Assembly: GCF_020400725.1 (NCBI RefSeq)
Contig: NZ_JAINVG010000008.1
Coordinates: 113,605 to 177,604 of the forward strand
Direction: 5' to 3'
DNA from: Streptomyces sp. NK15101
GTDB lineage: Bacteria > Actinomycetota > Actinomycetes > Streptomycetales > Streptomycetaceae
Length of the DNA: 64,000 nt
The position numbers and the translations under genes were made by a program. Of this stretch, positions 25,707-34,198 are shown one piece after another; the first letter of the stretch is position 1, and each line of letters opens with the position of its first letter. A model generated the notes under the pieces. The model saw only the letters and a program-made list of their open reading frames with translations, was not told the origin of the DNA and ran no database searches.

Positions 25707-26921
25707 ATGGCCGGTACGACTCCGGGAACCCCCGGCACCCCGCGCGTCCTGCGGGCCATGAACGACCGCGCCGCCCTGGACCTGCTCCTGGAGCACGGCC
25801 CCCTCTCGCGGACCCGGATCGGCAAGCTCACCGGCCTGTCCAAGCCGACCGCCTCCCAGCTGCTCGCCCGCCTCGAAGCGGCCGGTCTCGTCGTCGCCAC
25901 CGGCACCACCGAGGGCCGGCCCGGACCGAACGCCCAGCTCTACGCGGTCAACGCGCGGGCCGCGTACGCCGCCGGACTCGACGTCGACCAGCACCGCGTC
26001 CACGCCGCCGTCGCCGACGTCACGGGCGAGATCGTCGGCGAGTACGAGCTCCGCACCCCCGGCCGCTCCGCCTCCGGCGTCGTCCGCCAGGTCACCGACG
26101 CCCTCGCCGGGGCCGTCGAGGCGGCCGGGATCGCCCGCGAGGACGTGCGGCGCCTGGTCATCGGCACCCCCGGCGCCTTCGACCCGGCCACCGGGCGCCT
26201 GCGGTACGCCTCCCACCTGCCCGGCTGGCACTCCCCCACCCTCCTGGAGGAGCTGGCCGCCGCCCTCCCCATGCCCTTCGAGTACGAGAACGACGTCAAC
26301 CTCGTCGCCGTCGCCGAGCAGCGCCTCGGCGCCGCCCGGGGCCACACCGACTTCGCCCTGCTGTGGAACGAGGGCGGGCTCGGCGCGGCCCTCGTCCTCG
26401 GCGGGCGGCTGCACCGCGGCTTCACCGGGGGCGCCGGCGAGCTCGGCTTCCTGCCGGTGCCCGGCACCCCGCTCGTCCGGCAGGTCACCAAGGCCAACTC
26501 CGGCGGCTTCCAGGAGCTCGCGGGCATCCAGGCCGTGCCCCGGCTCGCCCGCGCCGCCGGGATCGAGACGCCCGACCACCCCTTCGTCCCGGTGGTGACC
26601 GGGCTGCTGTCCCGGGCCGCCGCGACCCACGAGGACGACCCCCGGTACGCGGAGCTGCTCGACCGCTACGCCGAACGCCTCGCCACCGGACTCGCCTCCC
26701 TCGTCACCGTCCTCGACCCCGAACTGATCGTGCTCGCCGGAGACGCCCTCGTCCCCGGCGGCGAACCCCTCCGCGCGCGCGTGCAGTCCGAACTCGCCGA
26801 CCTCGCCCCTTCCCGGCCGCGGCTCGTCCTCTCCGCCGTGCGCCGGAGCCCCGTGCTGCGCGGCGCCCTCGAAAGCGCCCTCGCCACCACACGCGACGAG
26901 GTCTTCGACACCTCGCGCTGA
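25707..26921 (+). CDS. csnR: ROK-family transcriptional repressor of chitosan-oligosaccharide use
   Basis: A 404-residue ROK regulator. The N-terminal winged helix-turn-helix spans about residues 15-80, with RTRIGKLTGLSKPTASQLLARLEAAGLV. A sugar-kinase-like ROK domain follows, with GTPGAFDPATG and VENDVNLVAVAEQRLG-type segments (YENDVNLVAVAEQ here). The usual ROK zinc-site CxCGxxGC motif is not present, as in several regulators of the family. Order and content of the five genes that follow match the csnR-K locus of Streptomyces, where CsnR represses uptake and use of glucosamine oligosaccharides. The start is ATG at 25707. The operator palindrome lies 53 bases upstream. Confidence 0.88.
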   Translation: MAGTTPGTPGTPRVLRAMNDRAALDLLLEHGPLSRTRIGKLTGLSKPTASQLLARLEAAGLVVATGTTEGRPGPNAQLYAVNARAAYAAGLDVDQHRVHAAVADVTGEIVGEYELRTPGRSASGVVRQVTDALAGAVEAAGIAREDVRRLVIGTPGAFDPATGRLRYASHLPGWHSPTLLEELAAALPMPFEYENDVNLVAVAEQRLGAARGHTDFALLWNEGGLGAALVLGGRLHRGFTGGAGELGFLPVPGTPLVRQVTKANSGGFQELAGIQAVPRLARAAGIETPDHPFVPVVTGLLSRAAATHEDDPRYAELLDRYAERLATGLASLVTVLDPELIVLAGDALVPGGEPLRARVQSELADLAPSRPRLVLSAVRRSPVLRGALESALATTRDEVFDTSR

Positions 26922-26983
26922 CCGCCCCGCCCGTCCCCGCACTCCGCGAAGCCCGAAACCCGTCCCCACAGGGAGACTCCGTC

Positions 26984-28330
26984 ATGCCCGTACGTCCGCG
27001 CAGAACCGCCGCCGCGCTCGCCGCCACCGCCTCGATCGCCCTCTTCGCCTCCGCCTGTACCGGGTCCGCGGACAACGCGGCCACCGACGACCCGAACGCG
27101 CGGACCACGATCACGTTCTGGCACGGCTGGTCGGCACCCTCCGAGGTCAAGGCGATCGAGGAGAACGTCGCCCGCTTCGAGAAGGCCCACCCGAACATCA
27201 AGGTGAAGGTCGTCGGCAACATCAACGACGACAAGCTCGGCCAGGCGCTGCGCGCGGGTGGCTCGAACGGGCCGGACGTCGTCTCCTCGTTCACCACCGC
27301 CAACGTCGGCAAGTTCTGCGCCTCGGGCGCGCTCGCGGACCTGGGGCCCTTCATAGCGAAGTCGAAGCTGGACCTGGACAAGACCTTCCCGAAGGTCCTC
27401 CAGGAGTACACCCAGTTCGAGGGCAAGCGCTGCACGCTGCCGCTGCTCTCCGACGCGTACGGGCTCTACTACAACAAGGACGCGTTCAAGGCGGCCGGTC
27501 TCGACCCCGAGGCCCCGCCGAAGACCTGGTCCCAGTTCACCGAGGTCGCCAAGAAGCTGACGAAGGCCAAGGGCGACTCGTACGAGCGGCTCGGCTTCAT
27601 GCCGAACTACCTCGGCTACGAGACCGTCGTCTCGCACTACATGTCGCAGTGGGGCCACAGCGGGTACTTCGACGCGAGCGGCAAGTCGAACGTCGCCAAG
27701 GACCCGGCGTTCGCCGAGATGATGACGTACCAGAAGTCCCTGGTCGACGCCCTCGGCGGCTTCCAGAAGCTCGACAGGTACCGCACCACCTTCGGTGACG
27801 AATGGGGCGCCAAGCACCCCTTCCAGACCGGCCAGGTCGCCATGCAGCTGGACGGCGAGTGGCGGCTGAACTTCATCAAGGACGCCAAGGTCGGCTTCGA
27901 GGTCGGCGTCGCGCCGCTGCCCGTCGCGGACGACGAGATCTCCGAGTACGGCAAGGGCTACCTCTCCGGCACGATCATGGGCATCGCACCGCAGAGCAAG
28001 AAGCAGAACGCGGCCTGGGAGCTGGTCAAGTACATGACCACGGACACCGACGCCGTGGTGGGCTTCGCCAACGCCATCGGGAACGTGCCCTCCACCTTCG
28101 AGGCCCTGAAGTCCCCGGACCTGAAGTTCGACGAGCGCTTCAAGACCTTCCTGGACATCGCCCGGCATCCCGGGTCCACCACCTCGGACGGCGCCGTGAA
28201 CGGCTCCGCCTACCAGGAGACCCTCCAGAACTTCGCGAACAAGTACGAGAAGGGCGCCGTCACCGACCTGAAGAAGGGTCTCGAGGAGACCGCCGCCCAG
28301 ATCGACCGCGACATCGCCGCGGCGAAGTGA
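26984..28330 (+). CDS. csnE: Sugar ABC transporter substrate-binding lipoprotein
   Basis: A 448-residue family 1 extracellular solute-binding protein. The N terminus is a lipoprotein signal with a basic start, hydrophobic core and FASAC lipobox. Cys25 would carry the lipid. The mature part starts with TTITFWHGWSAPSEVKAIEE, the usual pattern of oligosaccharide binders. In the csn locus it captures chitosan-derived glucosamine oligosaccharides. The start is ATG at 26984 with GGGAG upstream, 62 bases after csnR. The two permease genes follow 16 and 3 bases later, so all are one operon. Confidence 0.9.
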   Translation: MPVRPRRTAAALAATASIALFASACTGSADNAATDDPNARTTITFWHGWSAPSEVKAIEENVARFEKAHPNIKVKVVGNINDDKLGQALRAGGSNGPDVVSSFTTANVGKFCASGALADLGPFIAKSKLDLDKTFPKVLQEYTQFEGKRCTLPLLSDAYGLYYNKDAFKAAGLDPEAPPKTWSQFTEVAKKLTKAKGDSYERLGFMPNYLGYETVVSHYMSQWGHSGYFDASGKSNVAKDPAFAEMMTYQKSLVDALGGFQKLDRYRTTFGDEWGAKHPFQTGQVAMQLDGEWRLNFIKDAKVGFEVGVAPLPVADDEISEYGKGYLSGTIMGIAPQSKKQNAAWELVKYMTTDTDAVVGFANAIGNVPSTFEALKSPDLKFDERFKTFLDIARHPGSTTSDGAVNGSAYQETLQNFANKYEKGAVTDLKKGLEETAAQIDRDIAAAK

Positions 28331-28346
28331 CGGCCGGACCCCACCC

Positions 28347-29345
28347 ATGAGCACGGACACCATGCCCGCGAAGGAGGCGGCGGCCCCCGTCGCCGCCTCC
28401 CCGGAGGGGCGGAACACCCTGCGGTCGAAGCGCCGGCGCAACGCGCTGCGCACCGCGTTGTTCATGTCGCCCTGGCTGATCGGATTCGGCTTCTTCTTCG
28501 CCTATCCGCTGATCTCCACCCTGTACTTCTCGTTCATGCGGTACGACGGCCTCAACCCGCCGTCCTGGCGGGGCCTGGAGAACTGGACGTACGTCCTCTC
28601 CGACATGCCGAAGTTCTGGCCGGCGATGCAGAACACCCTGTGGCTGGCCGTCGTGATGGTCTCCTGCCGGGTGCTCTTCGGCCTCGGCATCGGCCTGCTG
28701 ATCACCAAGATCAAGACGGGCGCCGGAGTCTTCCGCACCCTCTTCTACCTGCCGTACCTGGCCCCGCCGGTGGCGGCCACGCTGGCCTTCGTCTTCCTGC
28801 TCAACCCCGGCACCGGGCCGGTCAACTCGCTCCTGGAGGCGGTCGGCATCCCCGCCCCCTCCTGGTTCAACGACGCGGACTGGGCCAAGCCGGCCCTGAC
28901 GGTCCTCGCCGTGTGGGGCGTCGGCGACCTCATGGTCATCTTCATGGCCGCCCTGCTCGACGTGCCGAAGGAGCAGTACGAGGCCGCCGAGCTGGACGGC
29001 GCGTCCCCGTGGCAGCGCTTCCGGTACATCACGCTGCCGAACATCTCCCCGATCGTGCTCTTCGCGGTCGTGACCGGGGTCATCGGCGCGATGCAGTACT
29101 ACACGCAGCCGATCGTGGCCTCCAAGGTCGCCTCGGGCGTGATGGGCGGCTCCGGCGTGACCTTCCAGCCCGGCTACCCGGACGACTCCACCCTGACCCT
29201 CCCGCAGCTGGTCTACAGCCTCGGCTTCAGCCAGTTCAACTACGGCGCGGCCTGCGTGGTGGCGCTCGTGCTCTTCGCCTTCTCCATGGCCTTCACCGCG
29301 CTGCTGATGCGCCGGCGCGGCGGCCTGATCGGCTCGGGTGACTGA
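28347..29345 (+). CDS. csnF: Sugar ABC transporter permease (MalF type)
   Basis: A 332-residue permease with about six membrane helices. The cytoplasmic EAA loop reads EAAELDGASPWQRFRYITLP, which contacts the ATPase. The N terminus is a basic cytoplasmic tail before helix 1 (LFMSPWLIGFGFFFAYPL). It follows csnE by 16 bases and precedes csnG by three. It forms the membrane channel with CsnG for import of glucosamine oligosaccharides. No ATPase gene is in the operon. In Streptomyces such importers usually share the MsiK ATPase encoded elsewhere. Confidence 0.92.
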   Translation: MSTDTMPAKEAAAPVAASPEGRNTLRSKRRRNALRTALFMSPWLIGFGFFFAYPLISTLYFSFMRYDGLNPPSWRGLENWTYVLSDMPKFWPAMQNTLWLAVVMVSCRVLFGLGIGLLITKIKTGAGVFRTLFYLPYLAPPVAATLAFVFLLNPGTGPVNSLLEAVGIPAPSWFNDADWAKPALTVLAVWGVGDLMVIFMAALLDVPKEQYEAAELDGASPWQRFRYITLPNISPIVLFAVVTGVIGAMQYYTQPIVASKVASGVMGGSGVTFQPGYPDDSTLTLPQLVYSLGFSQFNYGAACVVALVLFAFSMAFTALLMRRRGGLIGSGD

Positions 29346-29348
29346 ACC

Positions 29349-30233
29349 ATGACGACGCTCTCCCCCACCGTGGCCGCCGGCCCCACCGCCGCCGAGCGGA
29401 CCGCCCGCCGCAGGTCGCTGCTGCACTGGATCGCCGTGCACTCGCTCGGCATCGCCGCCGCCCTGTTCTTCGTGCTCCCGTTCGTCTTCGTGTTCCTGAC
29501 GTCCCTGATGAGCGACGAGCAGGCGCTCACCCGGGACCTGACGCCGAACTCCTGGCACTGGGACAACTACGTCAAGGTCTTCGAGACGCCGGGCTTCCTC
29601 ACCTGGTGGAGGAACTCCCTGCTGTACGCGGGGCTCGGCACCGCCCTCGTCGTGGTGTCGTCGATCCCCGTGGCGTACGCGCTCGCGAAGTTCCGCTTCC
29701 GGGGCCGGCACCTGTCGCTGCTGCTCGTCATCTCGATGATGATGCTGCCGCCGCAGGTCGTGATCATCCCCATGTACCTGTTCTGGGCGAAGCAGATGGA
29801 CCTCTCCGGCACGCTGTGGCCGCTGATCGTCCCGATGGCGTTCGGCGACGCCTTCGCCGTCTTCCTGCTGCGCCAGTTCCTGCTGACCATCCCGAACGAG
29901 TACGTCGAGGCGGCGAAGATCGACGGCTGCGGCGAATTCCGCACCCTCCTGAGGGTCGTGCTCCCGATGGCGAAGCCCGGCATCGCCGCCGTGGCCCTCT
30001 TCCAGTTCTTCTACTGCTGGAACGACTACTTCGGGCCGCAGATCTACGCCTCCGAGAACGCGGCCGCCTGGACGCTCAGTTACGGCCTGGAGTCCTTCAA
30101 GGGCGCACACCACACCGACTGGAATCTGACCATGGCCGCGACCGTCCTGGTCATGGCCCCCGTGATCCTCGTGTTCTTCTTCGCGCAGAAGGCGTTCGTC
30201 GAGGGAGTCACACTGACCGGAGTGAAGGGCTGA
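29349..30233 (+). CDS. csnG: Sugar ABC transporter permease (MalG type)
   Basis: A 294-residue permease with about six helices and an EAA loop EAAKIDGCGEFRTLLRVVLP. It is the partner of CsnF. The ATG at 29349 is three bases after the csnF stop, and the csnH start follows its own stop by three bases. The C terminus ends in the family pattern KAFVEGVTLTGVKG. Confidence 0.92.
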   Translation: MTTLSPTVAAGPTAAERTARRRSLLHWIAVHSLGIAAALFFVLPFVFVFLTSLMSDEQALTRDLTPNSWHWDNYVKVFETPGFLTWWRNSLLYAGLGTALVVVSSIPVAYALAKFRFRGRHLSLLLVISMMMLPPQVVIIPMYLFWAKQMDLSGTLWPLIVPMAFGDAFAVFLLRQFLLTIPNEYVEAAKIDGCGEFRTLLRVVLPMAKPGIAAVALFQFFYCWNDYFGPQIYASENAAAWTLSYGLESFKGAHHTDWNLTMAATVLVMAPVILVFFFAQKAFVEGVTLTGVKG

Positions 30234-30236
30234 CAC

Positions 30237-31502
30237 ATGAAGCTCGCTGTCGTGGGGGGCGGTTCCACCTACACCCCCGAACTGATCGACGGATTCGCGC
30301 GCCTGCGCGACACCCTGCCCATCACCGAACTCGCCCTCGTCGACCCCGCCGCCGAACGCCTGGAGCTCGTCGGCGGCCTGGCCCGGCGGATCTTCGCCAA
30401 GCAGGACCACGACGGCAAGGTCGTCACCACGGGCGACCTCGACGCCGGGGTCGAGGGCGCCGACGCCGTCCTGCTCCAGCTGCGGGTCGGCGGACAGGCC
30501 GCCCGCGAGCAGGACGAGACCTGGCCGCTGGAGTGCGGCTGCGTCGGCCAGGAGACCACCGGCGCCGGCGGCCTCGCCAAGGCGCTGCGCACGGTCCCGG
30601 TCGTCCTGGACATCGCCGAACGGGTCCGGCGCGCCAACCCGGACGCCTGGATCATCGACTTCACCAACCCCGTCGGCATCGTCACGCGCGCGCTGCTCCG
30701 GGCCGGGCACAAGGCCGTCGGTCTGTGCAACGTGGCCATCGGCTTCCAGCGGAAGTTCGCGAAGCTCCTCGGCGTGACCCCGTCCGAGGTGCACCTCGAC
30801 CACGTCGGGCTCAACCACCTGACCTGGGAGCGGGCGGTGCGGCTCGGGGGCCCCGAGGGCGAGGACGTGCTGCCCCGGCTGCTCGCCGGACACGGCGACG
30901 CGATCGCCGAGGACCTCCGTCTGCCGCGCCCGGTCCTGGACCGGCTCGGCGTCGTCCCCTCGTACTACCTGCGGTACTTCTACGCGCACGACGAGGTGGT
31001 GCGGGAGCTGGGCACCAAGCCCTCGCGGGCCGCCGAGGTCGCGGCGATGGAGCGGGAGCTCCTGGAGATGTACGGGGACCCGGCGCTCGACGAGAAGCCG
31101 GCGCTGCTCGCCAAGCGGGGCGGCGCCTTCTACTCGGAGGCGGCCGTGGACCTGGCGGCCTCCCTCCTGGGCGGCGGGGGTTCGCCGTACCAGGTGGTGA
31201 ACACGTACAACGGCGGCACGCTGCCGTTCCTGCCGGACGACGCCGTGATCGAGACGCAGGCGGCGGTCGGCCCGCACGGCGCCACGCCGCTGCCGGTCGC
31301 GCCGGTGGACCCGCTGTACGCCGGTCTGATCGCGAACGTGACGGCCTACGAGGACCTGGCCCTGGAGGCGGCGCTGCACGGCGGCCGGAACCGGGTCTTC
31401 AAGGCGCTGCTCGCGCACCCGCTGGTGGGGCAGTACGCGTACGCCGACGGGCTCACCGACCGGCTGATCGCGCACAACCGGGAGCACCTCGCGTGGGCGT
31501 GA
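30237..31502 (+). CDS. csnH: GH4 family glycosidase (6-phospho-beta-glucosidase type)
   Basis: A 421-residue NAD- and metal-dependent glycoside hydrolase of family 4. The N-terminal dinucleotide loop is VVGGGSTYTPELIDGF. The metal and substrate region has GLCNVAIGFQRKF, and LDHVGLNHLTW is characteristic of the 6-phospho-beta-glucosidase branch. GH4 enzymes cut by an oxidation-elimination mechanism and often need a phosphorylated sugar. Here that fits with the kinase encoded next. It should process imported chitosan oligosaccharides in the cytoplasm. Start ATG 30237, three bases after csnG. The 3' end overlaps the start of csnK. Confidence 0.92.
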   Translation: MKLAVVGGGSTYTPELIDGFARLRDTLPITELALVDPAAERLELVGGLARRIFAKQDHDGKVVTTGDLDAGVEGADAVLLQLRVGGQAAREQDETWPLECGCVGQETTGAGGLAKALRTVPVVLDIAERVRRANPDAWIIDFTNPVGIVTRALLRAGHKAVGLCNVAIGFQRKFAKLLGVTPSEVHLDHVGLNHLTWERAVRLGGPEGEDVLPRLLAGHGDAIAEDLRLPRPVLDRLGVVPSYYLRYFYAHDEVVRELGTKPSRAAEVAAMERELLEMYGDPALDEKPALLAKRGGAFYSEAAVDLAASLLGGGGSPYQVVNTYNGGTLPFLPDDAVIETQAAVGPHGATPLPVAPVDPLYAGLIANVTAYEDLALEAALHGGRNRVFKALLAHPLVGQYAYADGLTDRLIAHNREHLAWA

Positions 31503-32467
31503 ACGGAGCGCTCCTCGCGATCGACGCGGGGAACAGCAAGACCGACGTCGCGGTGGTCTCCCTGGGCGGGACCGTCCTGGGGGCGGCGCGCGGCGGCGGG
31601 TTCCAGCCCCCCGTGGTGGGGGTGGGGGAGGCGGTCGACGGGCTCGTGGAGATCGTCGGGCGGGCCTGCGCCGAGGCAGGGGTCCCGGCGGAGTTCGCGC
31701 ACGTCGCGGCCTGTCTCGCCAACGCCGACCTGCCCGTGGAGGAGGCCGCGCTCCGGGCCGAGCTGCTCGGCCGGGGCCTGAGCCGGTCCGTACGGGTCCA
31801 CAACGACACCTTCGCCATCCTGCGGGCCGGGGTCGACGAGCCGCGGGGCGTGGCCGTGGTGTGCGGGGCGGGGATCAACTGCGTGGGGATGACTCCGGAC
31901 GGGCGGACCGCGCGCTTCCCGGCGATCGGGAAGATCTCCGGGGACTGGGGCGGGGGCGGCGGACTCGCCGACGAGGCCCTGTGGTTCGCGGCGCGCGCCG
32001 AGGACGGGCGGGGCCTGCCCACCGCCCTCGCCCGCACGCTGCCCGCGCACTTCGGCCTGGACTCGATGTCCGCGCTGATCGAGGCGCTGCACCTGGGCCG
32101 GATCCCGATGGGACGGCGGCTCGAACTGACGCCGGTGCTCTTCCGCGTCGCGGCGCAGGGCGATCCGGTGGCGGAGTCGCTCGTGGACCGGCTCGCCGAC
32201 GAGGTCGTCGCCATGGCCGCGGTCGCGCTCCGCCGGCTCGGCCTCGACCGCGAGGAGGCCCCGGTGATGCTGGGCGGCAGCGTGCTCGCCGCCCGCCACC
32301 CCCGGCTGGAGGGGCGGATCCGCGAACTCCTGGCGGCGCGGGCGCCGAAGGCCGTGATCGGCTTCGTGACCGCGCCGCCGGTGCTCGGCGCGGGGCTGCT
32401 CGCCCTGGACGCGGTGGCGGCGGGCCCGGAGGCGAAGGCCCGGCTGCGGGAGCGGTACGAGGGCTGA
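31493..32467 (+). CDS. csnK: BadF/BadG-type sugar kinase
   Basis: A 324-residue member of the BadF/BadG/BcrA ATPase family, which includes N-acetylglucosamine kinases. The phosphate-1 loop is AIDAGNSKTDVAVV, followed by a second nucleotide loop region VAVVCGAGINCVGM and the adenosine motif region VMLGGSVLAA. In the csn locus it should phosphorylate glucosamine or its oligomers and feed the GH4 enzyme. The GTG at 31493 has GGAG eight bases before it. A second GTG at 31499 overlaps the csnH stop as GTGA and is an alternative. A hairpin follows the gene. Confidence 0.86.
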   Translation: MGVNGALLAIDAGNSKTDVAVVSLGGTVLGAARGGGFQPPVVGVGEAVDGLVEIVGRACAEAGVPAEFAHVAACLANADLPVEEAALRAELLGRGLSRSVRVHNDTFAILRAGVDEPRGVAVVCGAGINCVGMTPDGRTARFPAIGKISGDWGGGGGLADEALWFAARAEDGRGLPTALARTLPAHFGLDSMSALIEALHLGRIPMGRRLELTPVLFRVAAQGDPVAESLVDRLADEVVAMAAVALRRLGLDREEAPVMLGGSVLAARHPRLEGRIRELLAARAPKAVIGFVTAPPVLGAGLLALDAVAAGPEAKARLRERYEG

Positions 32468-32476
32468 GCGCGGGGG

Positions 32477-32516
32477 GTGCGGGGCGTCTCGTCGTGTGCG
32501 ACGGGGCGCCCCGCAC
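32477..32516 (+). terminator. Hairpin terminator after the csn operon
   Basis: GTGCGGGGC at 32477 pairs with GCCCCGCAC ending at 32516. The stem continues with mismatches to GTCG and CGAC around a short loop. It begins ten bases after the csnK stop. Confidence 0.65.
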
Positions 32517-32548
32517 GCATGTTCACCTGTTCGAGTGATGGCCGATAT

Positions 32549-32576
32549 GGAACCGATTCCGGCGGGATGACGTATT
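32549..32576 (+). promoter_or_regulatory. Candidate ECF-type promoter for the kinase module
   Basis: GGAAC (32549-32553) and CGTATT (32571-32576) are separated by 17 bases, the shape of extracytoplasmic-function sigma promoters. It would give a leader of about 180 bases before the first gene. A nearly perfect inverted repeat CCGGGTGGT / ACCACCGG (32684-32702) lies within that leader. No experimental support is available. Confidence 0.35.
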
Positions 32577-32759
32577 CAGAGTGAGGGGTTCGCCCGCTGA
32601 TGCGTGGGAGGCATGGGGCACGATAGGCACAAGATCCAGTCAATCCCGGTGTGCGGACGGCCCCCTGAGGCCATACTGCTGGCCGGGTGGTCCACCACCG
32701 GAACCGGAGTCACCGGGCCGGCCGGAGGGGCCGACGTCAGCGACCGAGGGGGAGGTCAA

Positions 32760-34187
32760 GTGACACACCCGCCGAACGCGCCCGCCGCCTCGGCGGCGCG
32801 GGGCACGGCCCAGGCGCCCGTGCGCCCGGGCGGCCTGCCCTCGCAGCCGTCGCCCGCGCCCGCCGCCGCCCCGCCCGCGGGGCGCGGCGCCTGGGCCGTG
32901 GGCCGGGAGCGGCTGCGGGAGGCCGCGACCACCGAGCCCGGCCGCCTCCAGATCCTCGGGGCCGTACTGGCGCTGCTCGTCGTGGCGTTCGGGGCCGTCA
33001 CCGCCCTGGAGGTCACCGACCGGGCCTCCGCCGCCGACGACGTCGTCAGCCGCAGCCAGCCCCTGAGCGCCGACGCGGCCGCCATCTACCGCTCCCTCGC
33101 CGACGCCGACACCACCGCCGCCGCCGGCTTCCTGGCCGGCACCCTGGAGCCCGCGGAGTCCCGCGCGCGCTACACCCGGGACATCACCACCGCCTCCCGG
33201 CTGCTCGTCAAGGCCGCGGCGAACACGGACGGTTCGTCCGCGTCGGCCCGCGAGATCGCCACCCTCAACGAGCAGCTCCCCCGCTACACGGGCCTGATCG
33301 AGCGCGCCCGGGCCGCCAACCGGCAGGGCCTGCCGCTCGGCGGCGCCTATCTGCGGTACGCCAACCAGCAGATGACCAGCGCGCTGCTGCCGGCCGCCGA
33401 GCGGCTGTACGCGGCGGAGACGGAGCGGCTGCACCGGGACGACGACTCGGCCCGCGCCCGGCCCTTCCTGTCGCTCGCGCTCGGCCTGCTCGCGCTCGGC
33501 GTCCTCCTCTGGGCCCAGCGCCGCAACTACGCCCGCACCAACCGGGTCTTCAACCACGGGCTGCTCGCCGCCACCGCCGCCACCGCGGCCGTCCTGCTGT
33601 GGCTCCTCGCCGCGCACACCGTGACGCGGACCGGGCTGGACAGCGCGCGGGCGCACGGACAGGAGTCCCTCCAGGTCCTCAACACGGCCCGGATCAGCTC
33701 CCTCACCGCCCGCGCCAACGAGAACCTGACCCTGGTCGCCCGGGGCGCCGTCCTCACCGAGGACGGCAGGAACGACAAGTACGAGGCGGACTACACGGCG
33801 AGCATGAGCGCCCTGACGACGGCGCTCGCCGCGGCGCGCGAGCTCGCCGACGACGACGCCGGGCGCGGCCCGGTGGACGACTCCGCCGCGCGCGCGGCCG
33901 ACTGGCGCGAGCGCCACAAGGACGCCCGCGCGAAGGACGAGGCCGGCGACTACGAGGGCGCCCTCGTCCGGGTCGTCGGCTCCGAGGGCTCCACCGGCCG
34001 GTCCTTCGACCAGGTCGACGCGGCCCTGGAGCGGGCCCTCGCGCACGAACAGACCCAGTTCACCCGCTCCGCCGGGGACGCCAGGGACGCGCTGACCGCG
34101 CTTCCCCTCGGCGCGGCGGCCCTCGGGATCCTGGGGGCGGCGGGCGCCGTCCTCGGCATCAACCGCAGACTGTCGGAGTACCGGTGA
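32760..34187 (+). CDS. glnX: Four-helix membrane protein, GlnX-like sensor/transducer
   Basis: A 475-residue membrane protein. A Pro/Ala-rich cytoplasmic N terminus (about 60 residues) leads to four membrane helices near residues 62-84, 240-258, 270-295 and 445-465. Two helical outer domains of about 150 residues lie between helices 1-2 and 3-4, like four-helix-bundle sensor domains. This layout, and the next gene being an amino-acid-binding protein followed by a PknG-like kinase, match GlnX of mycobacteria, which passes the binding signal of GlnH to PknG. I start at GTG 32760, four bases after GGAGG. An upstream in-frame stretch from 32604 has weak codon bias. Assignment by topology and context. 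Confidence 0.75.
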   Translation: MTHPPNAPAASAARGTAQAPVRPGGLPSQPSPAPAAAPPAGRGAWAVGRERLREAATTEPGRLQILGAVLALLVVAFGAVTALEVTDRASAADDVVSRSQPLSADAAAIYRSLADADTTAAAGFLAGTLEPAESRARYTRDITTASRLLVKAAANTDGSSASAREIATLNEQLPRYTGLIERARAANRQGLPLGGAYLRYANQQMTSALLPAAERLYAAETERLHRDDDSARARPFLSLALGLLALGVLLWAQRRNYARTNRVFNHGLLAATAATAAVLLWLLAAHTVTRTGLDSARAHGQESLQVLNTARISSLTARANENLTLVARGAVLTEDGRNDKYEADYTASMSALTTALAAARELADDDAGRGPVDDSAARAADWRERHKDARAKDEAGDYEGALVRVVGSEGSTGRSFDQVDAALERALAHEQTQFTRSAGDARDALTALPLGAAALGILGAAGAVLGINRRLSEYR

Positions 34188-34198
34188 GAGGGGGCGGG

